Shown here one piece after another: positions 11,070 through 23,084 of a DNA stretch of 64,000 nucleotides. Below the pieces are notes generated by a model that saw nothing but the letters and a program-made list of their open reading frames with translations, was not told where the DNA came from and did no database searches. Origin of the DNA: Plecoglossus altivelis (lineage: Eukaryota > Chordata > Actinopteri > Osmeriformes > Plecoglossidae); the NCBI GenBank assembly GCA_036571765.1, contig BROE01000023.1, forward strand, positions 4,237,490-4,301,489. The letters are read 5' to 3'. Positions within the stretch are counted from its first letter, which is position 1. Each line of letters begins with the position of its first letter. The translations under genes were made by a program, and so were the position numbers.

Positions 11070-14000
11070 ATTTTATGTGAAAAAAATTCTCAAGTACTTT
11101 AGAAGAAACATCTGTTAAAATCCACACGACTGTCTTCTGTCCTGCTCCTCGTACTTTGTTTTTTTGAGAAGACAGACAGTGCTTCTCCGCCTGTAGCGCG
11201 AGTGCGTCGATGTCCCAATGCCTGCAGTGTTCACATGTCCCAAATGTCAAACTGGCAAAACAAATGCACGCGGCGACTGATCTTCCCAGCAGCAGCACCA
11301 CGCAGCTGTTATACCTTGGTAATCAAACACAGTTTAGCATGCAAGGATTTACACCCTAAGTCACCGTTGATTTATGCTTCAATTAGGCAGAGGAGTTTTT
11401 GTTTTAAGTTGAAGAATTGTCGACCATTGGTTGAAAACAGGAAAGCCCATTTTGTCCTTCTCTCTTTGGCTTGCCCGTGCTGTTGAAGAGGGGAGGGCGA
11501 GAATGGGAAGTAATTCATCTTTCAGACTCTAAAATGCACTGGAGGTCAGGGTGGCATGCAAAACTTCCACATATACGCAACCAGTTGAGTTTGAACTCAG
11601 TTCTAATATGCTTATAGTTTTTTTCTGAGGAGAAATTTAATACAGCATGGACTCATTGTGTGTGTGTGTGTGAAAACACCCAATACATAAGTGCATTATA
11701 TTTAAAAAGATCATTAAGAATGATGTCATTTGCAATGTCAGAGTAGCAACATACTAGTTAAAAAGCATGTAGCCTACCACTGAAAGCCTGTCAGTCAGTC
11801 AAGGGACTTTTCCAGTTTACGCCAGCGTTTATTTATAATCGGTGGCCGACTGATACTGGCAGCTGGGGAGGTTTGAGCTCTGGGAAAGACAGTATCACAC
11901 TGTCATTTCTAACTGGCTGTCCAGTACTTAGTAATACATAATATATCTATATATATACAGATTTATTACCCTTTTAAATTACGTCTGATCATATCATCAT
12001 GCAGCCTTCAAAAAGCATGTTTATTTAGGTTTCGTCGATATTTGCGGGTGTTTTCTGTGGGCACTGGAGTCTAGGCTGGTCAGGTGTTAAGTGCATGATT
12101 TGTACTGTTTGTGCCTAGTTTCCTGTTAACAGAGTGATGCTCTTAAATCTCCCTTCTGTGGACGTAACCTCCCTTGTCTGCTCAAGCACATCCTCCCCTT
12201 TCAGCAGTCCACCCAAGCAGGGTTTCAGCTGGGAAACAGCTGGATTTGGGTGGGAGAATAAAGGAAGAAATAAGGAAGAATGGAAGGGGGCCAGCACACC
12301 AGGGAAAACCAAGTCCTCCGTCAGCTGGTCACCTGCCAAAAGCCCATTAAGACGTGGTCATGTTTATCTCAGAAACTATTATCGGAATGGCATTTCTCTG
12401 CCTTGTAAGTACACATTGAACAGCTACTTGTGAACAGAGCATTATATCCTGAAAATGTACAAACAAAAAAAGAAATCAAATGTACATGCTGAGTTTCTCT
12501 CAAGTTAACTGCAGCTATTCCCACCAGAGGACATGCTGGATGATCAGTATAGTATTCGATGTCATGCTATCCCAACAACCCACAGAAAATAGTTGGGCTT
12601 CAAAGCCTGAAAATTGGGGTCACAGTCAGTTCACTTCATCAGTTAGGCACATCAGTTAAGCACTGGTATGAACTGGAGGGAAACTCCAACATGATGACCT
12701 GCCCATACATCAATTAAAAGGAACACTGCTCAAACAATAGCAGGCTATTCTAATTTGGCAAAGTGTTCCGGTTACTTAACTTATTCCAGACTCTGGTATG
12801 CAGTCAGTCTGACAGACGAGCATACATCTCTCTAATTGACATCTTTGCGGGTGTTTATTTTTAGAGGAACAAATCTTCTCTCAACAATCTACTTCCTGTC
12901 TGTTGACCACCCATTGGTTCTTACTGCTTCCTGTTTTCCTCAGAGGGTGAGTGACTGCCACCTGGAATAGAGGATGTATGTGTGTGTTGAGTGGCGGGGC
13001 CCTTGAGGGCAGTGCTGTAAATCTAACACAATGATGGATGAGCCAAAATGGCGGAAGAAAAAAGTTTGCTACACCAATGTAAGTGACTAATCATCTGGTG
13101 ATAAGGATACAAAGGTCTCATGGCGATGGTATAAGATTAATGTGTGTACTGTTTTAATCACACGGGCGATTCAAAGCACCATGTGTGATTCATTCATTCA
13201 CCAACTGTGAATGAGGTCACACGATGTGGAAGTCGTCTATCCCTTTCAAATTCAAGCACCAAATGGCCTCCGTTACACACATGCTCAAACCTCAATCTGG
13301 AAATCAAGCATACAAATGGAAAACTACGACGATGGAGGCGGTTTCTCCTCGGATAAAAAAAGCCTCTGATGCGTCGTCTCTTGAGAAGACGTGGAGAGTC
13401 GGCAGAGATCAGAGTGTCCTCACCAGCGTTGTCTCTCACAGTCCTCCGACCTTGATACACATTGTGTATATATAGACGCACTCAGCTACACACCTGCCTT
13501 CTGTCCATCAAAACCGAACTAGATAGCCAACGAGAACCCAGACACACTCAAGAAAATGTTACGAAGGTCACTCTTCTTTGAAAGCCCCGGTCTTCTATGT
13601 GCAGTCACTACCATCGTTGTTGATACTTTTTTAATCACAAGACCATCCAGTTAAGCACTGAGAAATAGTACATTCCATCTGAACATAACTCTGGCTTTAC
13701 CTTTGGCCTTCATGTGCTTCTAGAATTCACAGGCATAGTGTATTGCATGTCAATAATGTGAAGAGATGTCAACAACTAGCCACCGATCCTGGCCCCAGCC
13801 CAATGAAGCTTGGTGATCCAGTGACTTGGCAGGGAAGCCCCTACTCTGTCAAAGGGACAGATTCTCCACCTGGTCCTAGGTCCCATGTGACCTCTCAGCT
13901 GGCTGGAGAGGCGACATCCAGACTGTGTGTTGTGTGTGTGTGTGTTGTGTGTGAGCAGCTTTATCATGCCACTTAAGAACACGCTCGCCTGTCATGATGA

Positions 14001-15306
14001 CTTACCTCTCAGATGACCTGGTTGACCATCTGACCGGTCTGTCCACTACACAGATGCAGGGAAACTGGATTTGAGGAGATTAAACCTGCGACTCACCTGT
14101 ACACAAAAAGGGACCGACTGGGATAACTGATATTATATTATTATATCATGACTTAGGTACAAATTCGATACATTGAGCCCGATTTAAAAACATCTAACGA
14201 AATGAAATGGTTCTCAATGCATTCAAGAGCATACTGTGTTGACATCCTTTCCAAATAATTTATAGTACCTTAGCCATGCCAGGCACCAAAATATCCTGTA
14301 CTCTCAAACCCCCTCCTACTGCTTCAGTGCATTAACAGTCAGATGCATCAAGTCAAAGCATCTTCAGAGTGACCTAGTAAGCAGCATGACCCAAGACACA
14401 CTTCTGGGAATGTGTTTACACTGTTTGTGCGTGCGTGCGTGTGTGTGTCTGTGTGTGTGTGTGTAAGGAGGTGCCAGAGCTACCAGTGCTGGGCACAGGC
14501 TGAGTCATTGTGGCCCCAGAGCCCCTCTCACACAAACACATCTATAGAGAGACAAAAGCAGAAGCTCTGACTAGGCTAACTGTTCAACCACAGAGTTGCA
14601 CTCCTCTATTAGAACTACATGTCAATATGGGAATGACGTGGCATGAACTAAGTCTACAACTAGAGCATTGACCACATTGTTATGCTACAAAGTAGTAACC
14701 AGCCCATAGGGGCTTGTTACAACGTAGGCAGTCCAGTAATTATCGTGTTAGCTTGTGTAGCCATGGTTAATAGTAAATAATACGATTTTTTTGGCTTGAC
14801 AAACCCACTAGCATAGAACGCTGTTGGTTAGCACGCAAATGTATTTCACACTACAAGCAGAGACAACAATAGCACAGGCACAAACACTCTTTTCCTTAAC
14901 CCCACCCCTGTTGTCAAACATGCCTGTACAATGATATATGGTAATGAAAGGGACTATTAAAAAATGAACAATCACACTGACTGCGTCAGTGAGTCGAACG
15001 GTTCAAAAAGTTTGTTAAGCCTGCCACCTTGTGGTCATATGAATACAGATTCATATGAGCTGAGTTAGTGTCAAATTGTTCCTAATACACTTTTGGCACC
15101 ATAAATTGAATATTTACAAAAGCTTTACTTTCTAAGCTTTTCTCTCTGTATGGATGGTAATACAATCAAATACACTTAGTTTGCACTTCAGAACAATAGC
15201 CATTGGAGAATGTAAAATCAACCCAAAGGAGTTCTAAGACAAAATATCAGTGCCACTGTCTATATCCTAGCTGAATGTAGTTTGTACAGTGTGGAGCATA
15301 TCTGAT
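11070..15306. other. Intergenic region between ehbp1l1 5' end and kcnk7 3' end
   Basis: 4.2 kb with no gene that I can support. It includes the ehbp1l1 5' UTR and promoter (just above 11069), a short GT tract (11656-11672), a GTGC/GT tract (14426-14464), a CTCF-like motif (15021-15034) and the kcnk7 3' UTR. A segment at 13194-13481 is open on both strands, but codon use and context do not suggest a gene. Confidence 0.6.
15021..15034 (-). promoter_or_regulatory. CTCF-like motif
   Basis: Minus-strand CCACAAGGTGGCAG matches the vertebrate CTCF core (CCASYAGRKGGCRS) at 13 of 14 positions. It sits in the intergenic space just downstream of kcnk7. Motif match only; occupancy is unknown. Confidence 0.45.
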
Positions 15307-16738
15307 CTATGTATCTGGGTGTGGAGAGGAGGTAGACCCAGGCTCAGAGGTTGAGGTCGGGTATTCCAGAGGAGGGCTTGGCTGGTCAGGTGAGGGGATT
15401 CCTAACTGCTCCAGGGGGCAGAAGGAGATGGTCGAGATGGGGAGAGAGTACTGGGGCTCCTCGTAGGAGCGTAGCGAGGGTCCACAGTCACCTCCAAGCA
15501 CCATTTCCTCCAGGTCCATCCCCCTCAGCTCGCCCTCCCTTGGGCCGGAAAACAGCCGGAAGACTGCTTGGACCTGAGGCACCTCCAAGGTCGTGTCCCG
15601 GAATGCCAGAAGCACGATGAGGCCAAACATCAAATAACCTGGGGACACAACACCCAAATTCATGTTTAAAAAATTGCAACCAACACCACAAGGAGATATT
15701 ATCATTTTCACTCAAATCTCACCACAGAGTACATTAATAACAGGCACGATCACATTATCAAGCATGTGCATTTGGATATGGGATCTGTAGTTTGCCTCAC
15801 AGGTTGTGAGAAACTTGAGGGTCTCCCTGGAGCTCGGGTCCCAGCTGGCTCCCAGCGTGTAGCCACCCTGACCGATGGTGCTCAGAGTCAGGAAACAGAA
15901 GAACAGGGCGTCCAGGAACCTCCACTCCGTTTCCAGGAAGTAGAAGACCATGGCAGGAAGCAAGAAGAGCACCGTCGCTATGACGAGGGCCAGCAGGCAG
16001 GCGTGGAGCAGTGCTGCCTGGGAGTGGGGCACCCCCCAGTGGGTCTGGAGGTGGCGGACGGGGCTGTGGGTGAGGAAGGGCAGCAGGAAGTCGGAAAGGC
16101 AGGAGAGGAGGAAGAGGGTGAGGGGGATGCCCAGTGTGCAGTAGAATATGCAGAAGAGCTTGGCCTCCTCTGAAATAGGGGTGAAGAAGTCGTACCCTAT
16201 GGAAGGTAAGGAGAGGGTGAGAGGAGAGAAAGGAAAGACAGAGAAAGCTTCATGCTGAGGATGCAAGGCCTTATCTTGGCCTATCAGACCGTCTGATATA
16301 CATCAACACTATTTCGAAACACGTCACCCTGTAAATACGAGGGCTCGTGTAACCAGTCTCGTGTAACTTAGATATCATCTTACCTGTGGTAGACAGTGTG
16401 ACAATGACAAAGAACAGAGATGAAGTGAAATCGTAGTGAAAATCCTCACTGCTCGCCTCCAGGAGAGAAACCCCCCGCTGGTCGGTCGACAGAGCCTTTT
16501 TGAGCAGGTCATCCAACCGACTCTCCTTAACACATCCATGCACTTCTAGAAACCTCTCTTTCAGTTCCTGGACTTCGGCTCTGAGGGTCTTCTCCACTGG
16601 CATCTCTATGGCCATGAACGCTAGCCCACCAAAGAGGGTGAACAGAACGTAGCCGAGAACAAGAAACCAGAAAGACTTGACACGGCAAAAATGCCGACAA
16701 GCGTCCAGCCAGTGGACCATCGTCGCCTGACTGGCCAT
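15307..16738 (-). CDS. kcnk7: Two-pore-domain potassium channel subfamily K member 7-like
   Basis: Integral membrane protein of the K2P family, 360 residues from three exons: 16384-16738, 15801-16196, 15307-15638. Layout: M1 near residues 24-44; an extracellular cap with a conserved-type GC at about 68; pore loop 1; M2 (LFCIFYCTLGIPLTLFLL); M3 (ALLHACLLALVIATVLFLLP); pore loop 2; M4 (YLMFGLIVLLAF); then a short Pro/Ser-rich tail. It resembles mammalian KCNK7 more than TWIK1/KCNK6, and adjacency to ehbp1l1 matches the human EHBP1L1-KCNK7 pair. Odd: filter 1 reads STTGYDF (Asp121 instead of the second Gly) and filter 2 STIGQGGY, so K+ conduction is doubtful; mammalian KCNK7 is itself reported silent. 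Met7 is an alternative start; Met1 was kept because the frame is open and no intron intervenes. Confidence 0.87.
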
Positions 16739-17258
16739 CTAGGAGCAGTCTGGCGTCCACTGAAACCAAATAGCCATTCTCACATTAACTATTCACCTTT
16801 AAATATTTACGACAGGTTAGCATCCCATTACTTTAGGTTACGAGAAAATCCATTACGTCACGGCAATGGTAATGAAACGGTTAACCATCAAAACATGCTG
16901 ATGTTCCAAATGCAGAAGAAAAGATGTAGTGATGTTGTAGCACTTTTTAATTCCACAAAATGGAATATGTACAGGATTTTACATACGCGTGATGGGAAAA
17001 TGATGGTCAGATACTGGTGAAGTTGAGGTTTAAAGTATTTTTCAATTCCACCCACTGACCTAATTCCAATACTGTTACATGTTCTTCTCCTTCCCTGCCT
17101 CCTTGGGACGGAAGGGTTCTCTTCTAAGAAACTGAGCTATTGGCTTACGGGCCATGTCGTGGTTTCAGTGTCAGTATACTTCGGGCATGAGTCAACAACG
17201 AACTGCAGACGCAGCTAAGCCGAATTCCATTTCCCCCTCTCCGACCTCCTCTGACCTC
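16739..17258. other. Compact taf6l 3' end / kcnk7 5' flank
   Basis: Only 520 bp separate the taf6l stop from the kcnk7 start, so the kcnk7 promoter and taf6l 3' UTR must share or overlap this interval. A minus-strand ATTAAA at 16946-16951 is a candidate taf6l poly(A) signal. No other gene was seen. Confidence 0.55.
16946..16951 (-). other. Candidate taf6l poly(A) signal (ATTAAA)
   Basis: TTTAAT on the plus strand reads ATTAAA on the minus strand, about 310 nt after the taf6l stop codon and before kcnk7 begins. Position is plausible; the hexamer is a common chance match. Confidence 0.35.
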
Positions 17259-20200
17259 TCAGAGCGGCAGGTGGAGGGAGTAATGAGAACAGGCCCAGCG
17301 ACGGACAGGTTTGCCCACCCTGCCGATCACAGGGAGTTTGTGGGCGTAGGCACGAGGCGGCACGGTGGACAGGGGCTGCGGGCTGAAGCTGGTCTGGAAT
17401 CGCCGCCCCTGGCAACGGCGGCCCATCTGCCGTCCACCGATGAGGAAGGAGAAGGCGGGGGGCCCAGCCTGGGGCGGGGGGAAGCGGGCTTTGGGGAAGA
17501 CGTCGCGGGACAGCCCAGCAGAGCGCTGGCCTGGCCTGGAGGACGAGGAGCGGGAACGCTGGACTGAGGAGGAGGAGCGAGCCAGGGACCTGGATAGAGA
17601 AGCACCGCAAACAAAAATAGACTTTGAAAGCCAGAATTTGATGTACTAAAAACGCTTAAAGAAGCTAAAGGTAATCAAGATATATTATGAAGAACTTCAA
17701 GACAAGAAAGAACAAACTCAAACGTTAGAAATCAGAGCCACATGATGTAGATGTGTGCTTACCTCCCAGGGCCAGCCAAGCTGGGCGGAGCTGGCTCCGC
17801 CCTGGGGCTGCCGTCCTGGCGTGGGCTGATGTTCAGGTTAGCCGTCAGCTGCGGCATCTTGCGGGCCGTGTCCGGGTTGGCAGCTGAACCAGACGGCTCC
17901 TTCCTCGTGTCGGCAGACAGGGCCGGGGGCGAAGGGGGGCAGCCTCCCAACCCTGGTCCTGTGCTGAACCGGACGGCCAGACTGTCCCCAAAGAAGGAGT
18001 ACAGCTCTCCGTACATGGCGGGCAGGGGCACGGCCGTCCACTCCTCCCAGGGGCAGCCCGCCCCACCGGCCTGGAGGTGGCTGGCAATGCCCAGCGCGGG
18101 CTCTGAGAGGGGTTCAGGAGGGGGGCTGAGCCCAGGGGAGCTCACCCTGAAGCCCATCACACCAGCGGAGCCTGGCTGTGCTGCGTCTGCAGGCTGTGAC
18201 AGGGACAAGGCCTTCATCTTCAAAAGACGCTCCACTGCCACCTAGAGGGGAAGGCAGGGGGTTGCTGGTTAACATACAGTGGTAGCAGATGGGGTTGAGT
18301 CCAGTCTTTAACTATTTAAACCACATGAGAGGCATGTTTTTTTCTCACCAGGATGGCTCCATAGACCTTGTGTCCATCTGCTTTGACCTGGGCATTAGAC
18401 ACCGAGTAATCATCTAGTACAGCCTGCAGGTTTGCCCAGTACGCAGGTAGGTGAGGATAGAGCACACGCTCAACAGCCTACAAACACACACACACACGCA
18501 CAGACAAATAAGACAGAGTTGAAGACATCTGATACATCATATATATGTCTAAAGAATACAGTGAGCATGGGATGACGCAGGAGGGACGTGTGTGTTACCT
18601 TCCAGCCAAGGCCGTGGAGCCCCACTACAGCCCCGTAATGGGAGCACAGGGGGCGGACTGGGTCGGACAGAACCTTCTGGAGGGACAGCAGGATCTGGTG
18701 GTACAGACCGCTCACAAGGTCTCCATGGGTCCTATCCACACAGCCATTCAAACAATGACTTTCAGAGGACATAATCGTCTCCATGTACCAACAACCATCA
18801 ATTCATTGAGTCGAAGGTTAATCTGCACGCTGTAGTCTCCCTGGCTCACCAAAAGATGTGGCTGAGGAGCATGGCGGCGTAGTCACGCAGGGTCCAGTGG
18901 TCATTAAGGGGGTTGATGGAGGCAGCCAGGGGTTCCAGGATGCAGTACATGACGCTGGACACCAGGCTGCGCACGTAGGAGCCCAGGTACAGGTAGGGGT
19001 TCTGGACCAGGCTCTTCACCATGTGGAGTAACCTGTTCAGCTGCTCCAGATCATGGCTCACCGACTTCACCTGACGGGGGAAGCAGGAAGCAGGGTTTAG
19101 GCCAGGTGGAACATTTTAAGGAGCGACGTTTGTGATAAGGCGACATCTATGCAGTGCAACGTACCCCACTAATAACATAAACAAAATACGGCAGAAGGGC
19201 AGCGATTTTGGAGTTGGACTGGAGATCCAGCAGAGCCACCTGTGGTAGAAACAAGAGGAAATGTTCCAGATCAATCCTACAGTCACCTTTTTCATTTGAG
19301 GTGTGACTCAGTCACCGTCGTCGACAGTCACATACCTTCATGAGGTGAGGGTCCTCCCCCAGGATAGCACGAGTGATCTGTTGGTAATACTTGAGCAAGT
19401 CATCCGAGAGAGTCTGCACTGCACTGGGGACTGTCAGGGAGACGTGACAAGTTTAGCTTCGGCTCACACAAAACACATACAAGTCATCCTGAACTGTCTT
19501 CAGTCATCTCTGGCATCTCTTACCAGTCCCTTGCGGCTCCAGGTTGCCTTTGCCATCCAGGTAAGACACATTCACTGGCAGAGCAAACGAAAACAGTCAA
19601 GCATGAACGCAGTTCTGTGATTGTAAGAGATGTGGTGATGTGTGGAAAGAGTGAAAGCAGTCATTTCTATGACTCTTATCTACCTCTAACCATGGTCTCT
19701 GCACATCCCTTAGGTATGTTGGTGGCCAGAGCCAGTTCCACCAGATTGATATCACGGTCCTCTACGAAGAAAAGTTCCCCTTCTTTGATGGGCCGGAATG
19801 GTAAGGAGTCTTGGGCACCATATCCACAAATAGCCTGGCATATGACAACAGCGCACAGGAAGTTTAATTCTGACCATGAAAACATACAGTGGGTGTGGTT
19901 ACACTTCGATAAGGTAGGACAAGGAAAGATAGACATGCAAATCCTCTCTCACCTCCACGTTGCTCCAGCGCAGTGCTCTGTTGAAGTCTTCAACGGTCAG
20001 TTTTCTCCTTTTTGCATGCCTCATGAACTGGGAGCTACTCTGTGCGGAAACACACATACACCACATGTTACTTTCGCGATTTATGCTGTGGTATCCATGA
20101 AAACGGGCGTCTCCTCCTACATTTACCTGTGTCGCTTCTCTGAGCCGATAACACACATCCTCAGCCAGAAGTGCAGCCACATCGTCGGTGAGCTCCACTC

Positions 20201-20273
20201 CAGCACTCTCCGCCATGAGTTTGACAGACTCCCTGGGCACCTCGGCGAAGCGCCTCTCCTCCCGGTCCGCCAT
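17259..20273 (-). CDS. taf6l: TAF6-like RNA polymerase II, PCAF/SAGA-associated factor 65 kDa subunit
   Basis: Nuclear subunit of PCAF/SAGA-type histone acetyltransferase complexes, where it replaces TAF6. Eleven exons: 20127-20273, 19953-20039, 19684-19834, 19524-19574, 19336-19430, 19165-19239, 18850-19070, 18599-18731, 18349-18477, 17763-18241 and 17259-17589, closing to 632 residues (human about 622). The histone-fold is at residues 10-78 (ends HAKRRKLTVEDFNRALRWS). Then come the conserved linker (NLVELALATNIPKGCAET), the HEAT-type middle (LEPLAASINPLNDHWTLRD; DPVRPLCSHYGAVVGLH) and a Pro/Ser-rich region. The Arg-rich C-terminus ends HYSLHLPL, as in human (DYSLYLPL). ATG 20273 matches the family N-terminus (MADREERRF against human MSEREERRF). 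A non-coding first exon ending near 20628 is likely. Paralogue TAF6 is excluded by the C-terminus. Confidence 0.95.
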
Positions 20274-21887
20274 GCTCACGGCGCCTTCCCGGTTGACCCG
20301 CAGCTCTGCAGAAAGATCTGAAGACAAATGTAAACTATGTTCAGCAAACGGACAGAGACTTTGCACACCATCTTTATTATCTGGCTAGACAACTAGTACC
20401 GGTAAATAAAATAGCTATCTGAGCTAGGTTATTGCCTTTAACGTGAAATCGACGGTGCGTGACTCGTTTTAAAATCAATACAAACGTTCTCATTTAATCA
20501 GGTAACGTTAAGACTTGGAAGAGGTAGCGGGTGTAACTGGTGATCACAGAGGTAGGTAGTATTCGCTTGTAGCCTACTTCCCAAACAACATTTGCTAGTT
20601 AGCTAGAGCTAGCTAAGTCCGGGACTCACCGTGTCTCACTCATTGTTGATTTACATCCCAATCACCTAAGTAAACTAAGGTGCCAAATTGTAGGGGGGTA
20701 TTACACTGATCAAACACTTACCCGCTTAAGTAGTTGAAATTAAATTGGCTTGGAAAAATACATTCAAAATTGTGCACATAAGTCTCGCTTGATGTGCACG
20801 GTTGACACAGTCCGGATACAGACTTGGTTTCAGAGTCATGATTGGTGCATTCGAAATTCACTCAAACATGGGTCCCTTGCTCTCAACCAACCAATCTCTT
20901 ACCTTTTCTGAAACAGAACCTTTCCATCACTGTCCGATCATTCAGTTCCCCAGTGTAGTATCGAACTCCGTTTCATCATCGGAATGGGTAGACCGACATT
21001 AATTGCTTTGTTTAGGAAAAGTGCTGCCTGGGGACAGAGCAGCGTTGCTGCGAAGCAATTTAATGTTGATGGCAGAGACATCAGCTCTTTTTCAATGGCC
21101 GCGTCCCCTGTGCAAGTTCGCAACTGATGCCGCCAAGGCAACTGCGACCACTTCTACTGGTGTTTACAGTACTGCTCTCAAACAAGGTCACTTGTCCTTA
21201 GTCCAAACTGAACACAGCATGAGCGCCAGATGGCAACGCCGAGAGCAGGCAATTTAAACAACCCATCCTTTTTCTGCTCATCACCAATCAGACCTGCCAG
21301 GATGTCTGGCTGTCTTCATGTCGCCTCTAACAGCTTGGTGAGGACACTTTCCCATAGTAGCCTCCTGCTTCTTGCAAGTTAGCTGTCCTAAGGCTCCTGG
21401 GTTGATAAGGTGGTGGCTGTGTACCAGTCCATCCAGATTATGGAGGCAGCCCTTAAACGTTCCATTCCCTCCCTCTTCTAAAAACTGAATGTGGATTTTC
21501 AGCAAAATAAAAATCCAGCTAAACCAATTTGGTAATCCAACACACCGAATCCATCATAAATGGTATTGAACAAGAGTGCAACAATGGAATGTTAAGGACT
21601 CAAATGTTGATTTATTTCAGGCCCATATTAAAATGAAAACATTAAGTTAACAAGATTCATAAATATCAACATTAATATTGTATAAAAAAGTATCCATATG
21701 TACAAGTTTAAAAAGTCAAAGTTACTGGGCCTGTGAATTTCAAGAGTATTTACACAAAAAGTGAAATTCTTGGTAAAGTACCATCTCATTCAGTAAACTG
21801 CTACAAAACAAAAAATTGATAATTAAAATGGTAACAATTATAATAATACCTAAACGGGTTCATTAATTATATTATGCCCTAGCATGC
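20274..21887. other. taf6l 5' region and cth1 3' UTR
   Basis: Contains a candidate taf6l non-coding first exon, with a GTGAGT donor near 20627 and a TTTCTGCAG acceptor near 20312. The cth1 3' UTR has a minus-strand AATAAA at 21611-21616. Between them I see no gene or repeat. Confidence 0.5.
21611..21616 (-). other. Candidate cth1 poly(A) signal (AATAAA)
   Basis: Canonical AATAAA on the minus strand about 275 nt after the cth1 stop codon. The intervening sequence is AT-rich, as expected for a labile mRNA 3' UTR. Confidence 0.6.
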
Positions 21888-23084
21888 CTACAGGGCATCC
21901 GCTGCCTTATAGACATGGTCTGACTGTTCCAGCTGCTGCAGGCGGAGCGCCAATGGGAGCAGCAGGTCGTTGAGCTGCTGGCAGGAGAAGGTGAAGGCGT
22001 TGTGGGCCGTGGGCTGGTCTGCAGGGGTGCTCAGAGGGGAGGAGTCTTCTGGGTCCAGGGGGGATGCCAGGGCAGAGGTTGGTGAGGAGCAGGAAGAGGA
22101 GAACATGGAGCCTGGAGACAAAGCTCTCCCAGCCAGCTTAGGGGAGCTAGCCTGGCTGCGGTGAGAGCCTTTGACGGCGCTGGGAAGGCCGTGCTGGAAG
22201 CGACAGCGAGTGCCGTAGAGGCAGAAGCCGAAGGCGTTGAAGGTGCGACACAAGGCTCCTCGGGGCTTCCAGTCCTGGGACTGGGGATGTGGGTGTGCCA
22301 GGGGATTGGAGGGGACAGGCAGGGGGCTCTTCACCTCCTCCGCACCGTTAGAATCTGGGTTGACGCTTTCGGGGCCTTCGACGTGGAGGAAGTTGCACCG
22401 CGTGCCGAAGGGACACACCCCAAAGGAGGTGAAGGTGCGGCAGTGGACGTTCCTGCGCCTGCGGCGTGCCGGGCGTTGCTCCTTAGGGCTGTGGACAAAC
22501 AGGCAGCGGGTGCCGTAGATGCAGTAGCCCGCTGTGTGGTACGTACGGCACAACTCAGTCTTGTACTTAGGGTGGCGAGAGGGAACATGGAGGTCTTGGA
22601 GGCCATGGGCAAACTGGCAACGTTGAGCATACTTGCAGGTGCCAGTCTCAGCATAGCGGCTGCACAGCTCCGTCTTGTAGCGTGTGGAGCACATCCAGGG
22701 GATCGGTGGCAAGGAGGGAGACTCGACCAGGGGCAGAAGAGACTCAGCCAACGACAAGACTTTACCACCCACAGTCTCTTCAGAGAAAAGGCTGTTTACC
22801 ATTTCCTCCTCAAAGGGAAACATCAACATGTCATCACTGGTCTGAGGAAAAGACACATGACAAAAGGATTAGTGTTGGAGGCAGTAGACCATATGTAATG
22901 AGAAAATCTTGGTTGCTATGGCTGGCGGCCATAGCAATGAGACCATGGCTGTAATGTTCCAATATTGAGACAAGAACAAAACTAGCATTGCATATGACCC
23001 GCTGCCATACTTCAGAAAATCTTAAATGCACAACGTAAATCCGTACTTTAAAGCTTCCAGATTCAAACATCTTACCTCAAACAT
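21888..23084 (-). CDS. cth1: CTH1-like tristetraprolin-family protein with four CCCH zinc fingers
   Basis: RNA-binding protein of the ZFP36/tristetraprolin family, expected to bind AU-rich 3' UTR elements and promote mRNA decay. Two exons: 23076-23084 (codes only MFE) and 21888-22841, together 320 residues. Four CX8CX5CX3H fingers start at Cys63, Cys101, Cys137 and Cys201. Fingers 1 and 2 carry the family lead-in RYKTELC / KYKTELC. Fingers 3 and 4 are the extra pair with leads HCRTF / LCRTF. Four fingers is the mark of fish cth1 and Xenopus C3H-4; mammalian ZFP36 members have two. The C-terminal part is Ser/Pro-rich and ends ADAL. An in-frame ATG inside the intron (22856) would read through the splice acceptor and was rejected. 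The short first exon matches the ZFP36 family gene structure. Confidence 0.93.

Noticed and set aside
13194..13481. Overlapping open frames on both strands, with TATATATAG near 13466
   Set aside because: No family similarity, low-quality codon use and no splice continuation; chance open segment in a 4-kb gap.
13990..14040. Possible box C/D snoRNA (ATGATGA and CTGA near 13996-14030)
   Set aside because: Boxes are too close together, no terminal stem, and not within an intron.
22331..22768. Second long minus-strand frame and long plus-strand frames over cth1
   Set aside because: Shadows of the GC-rich zinc-finger exon in other frames.
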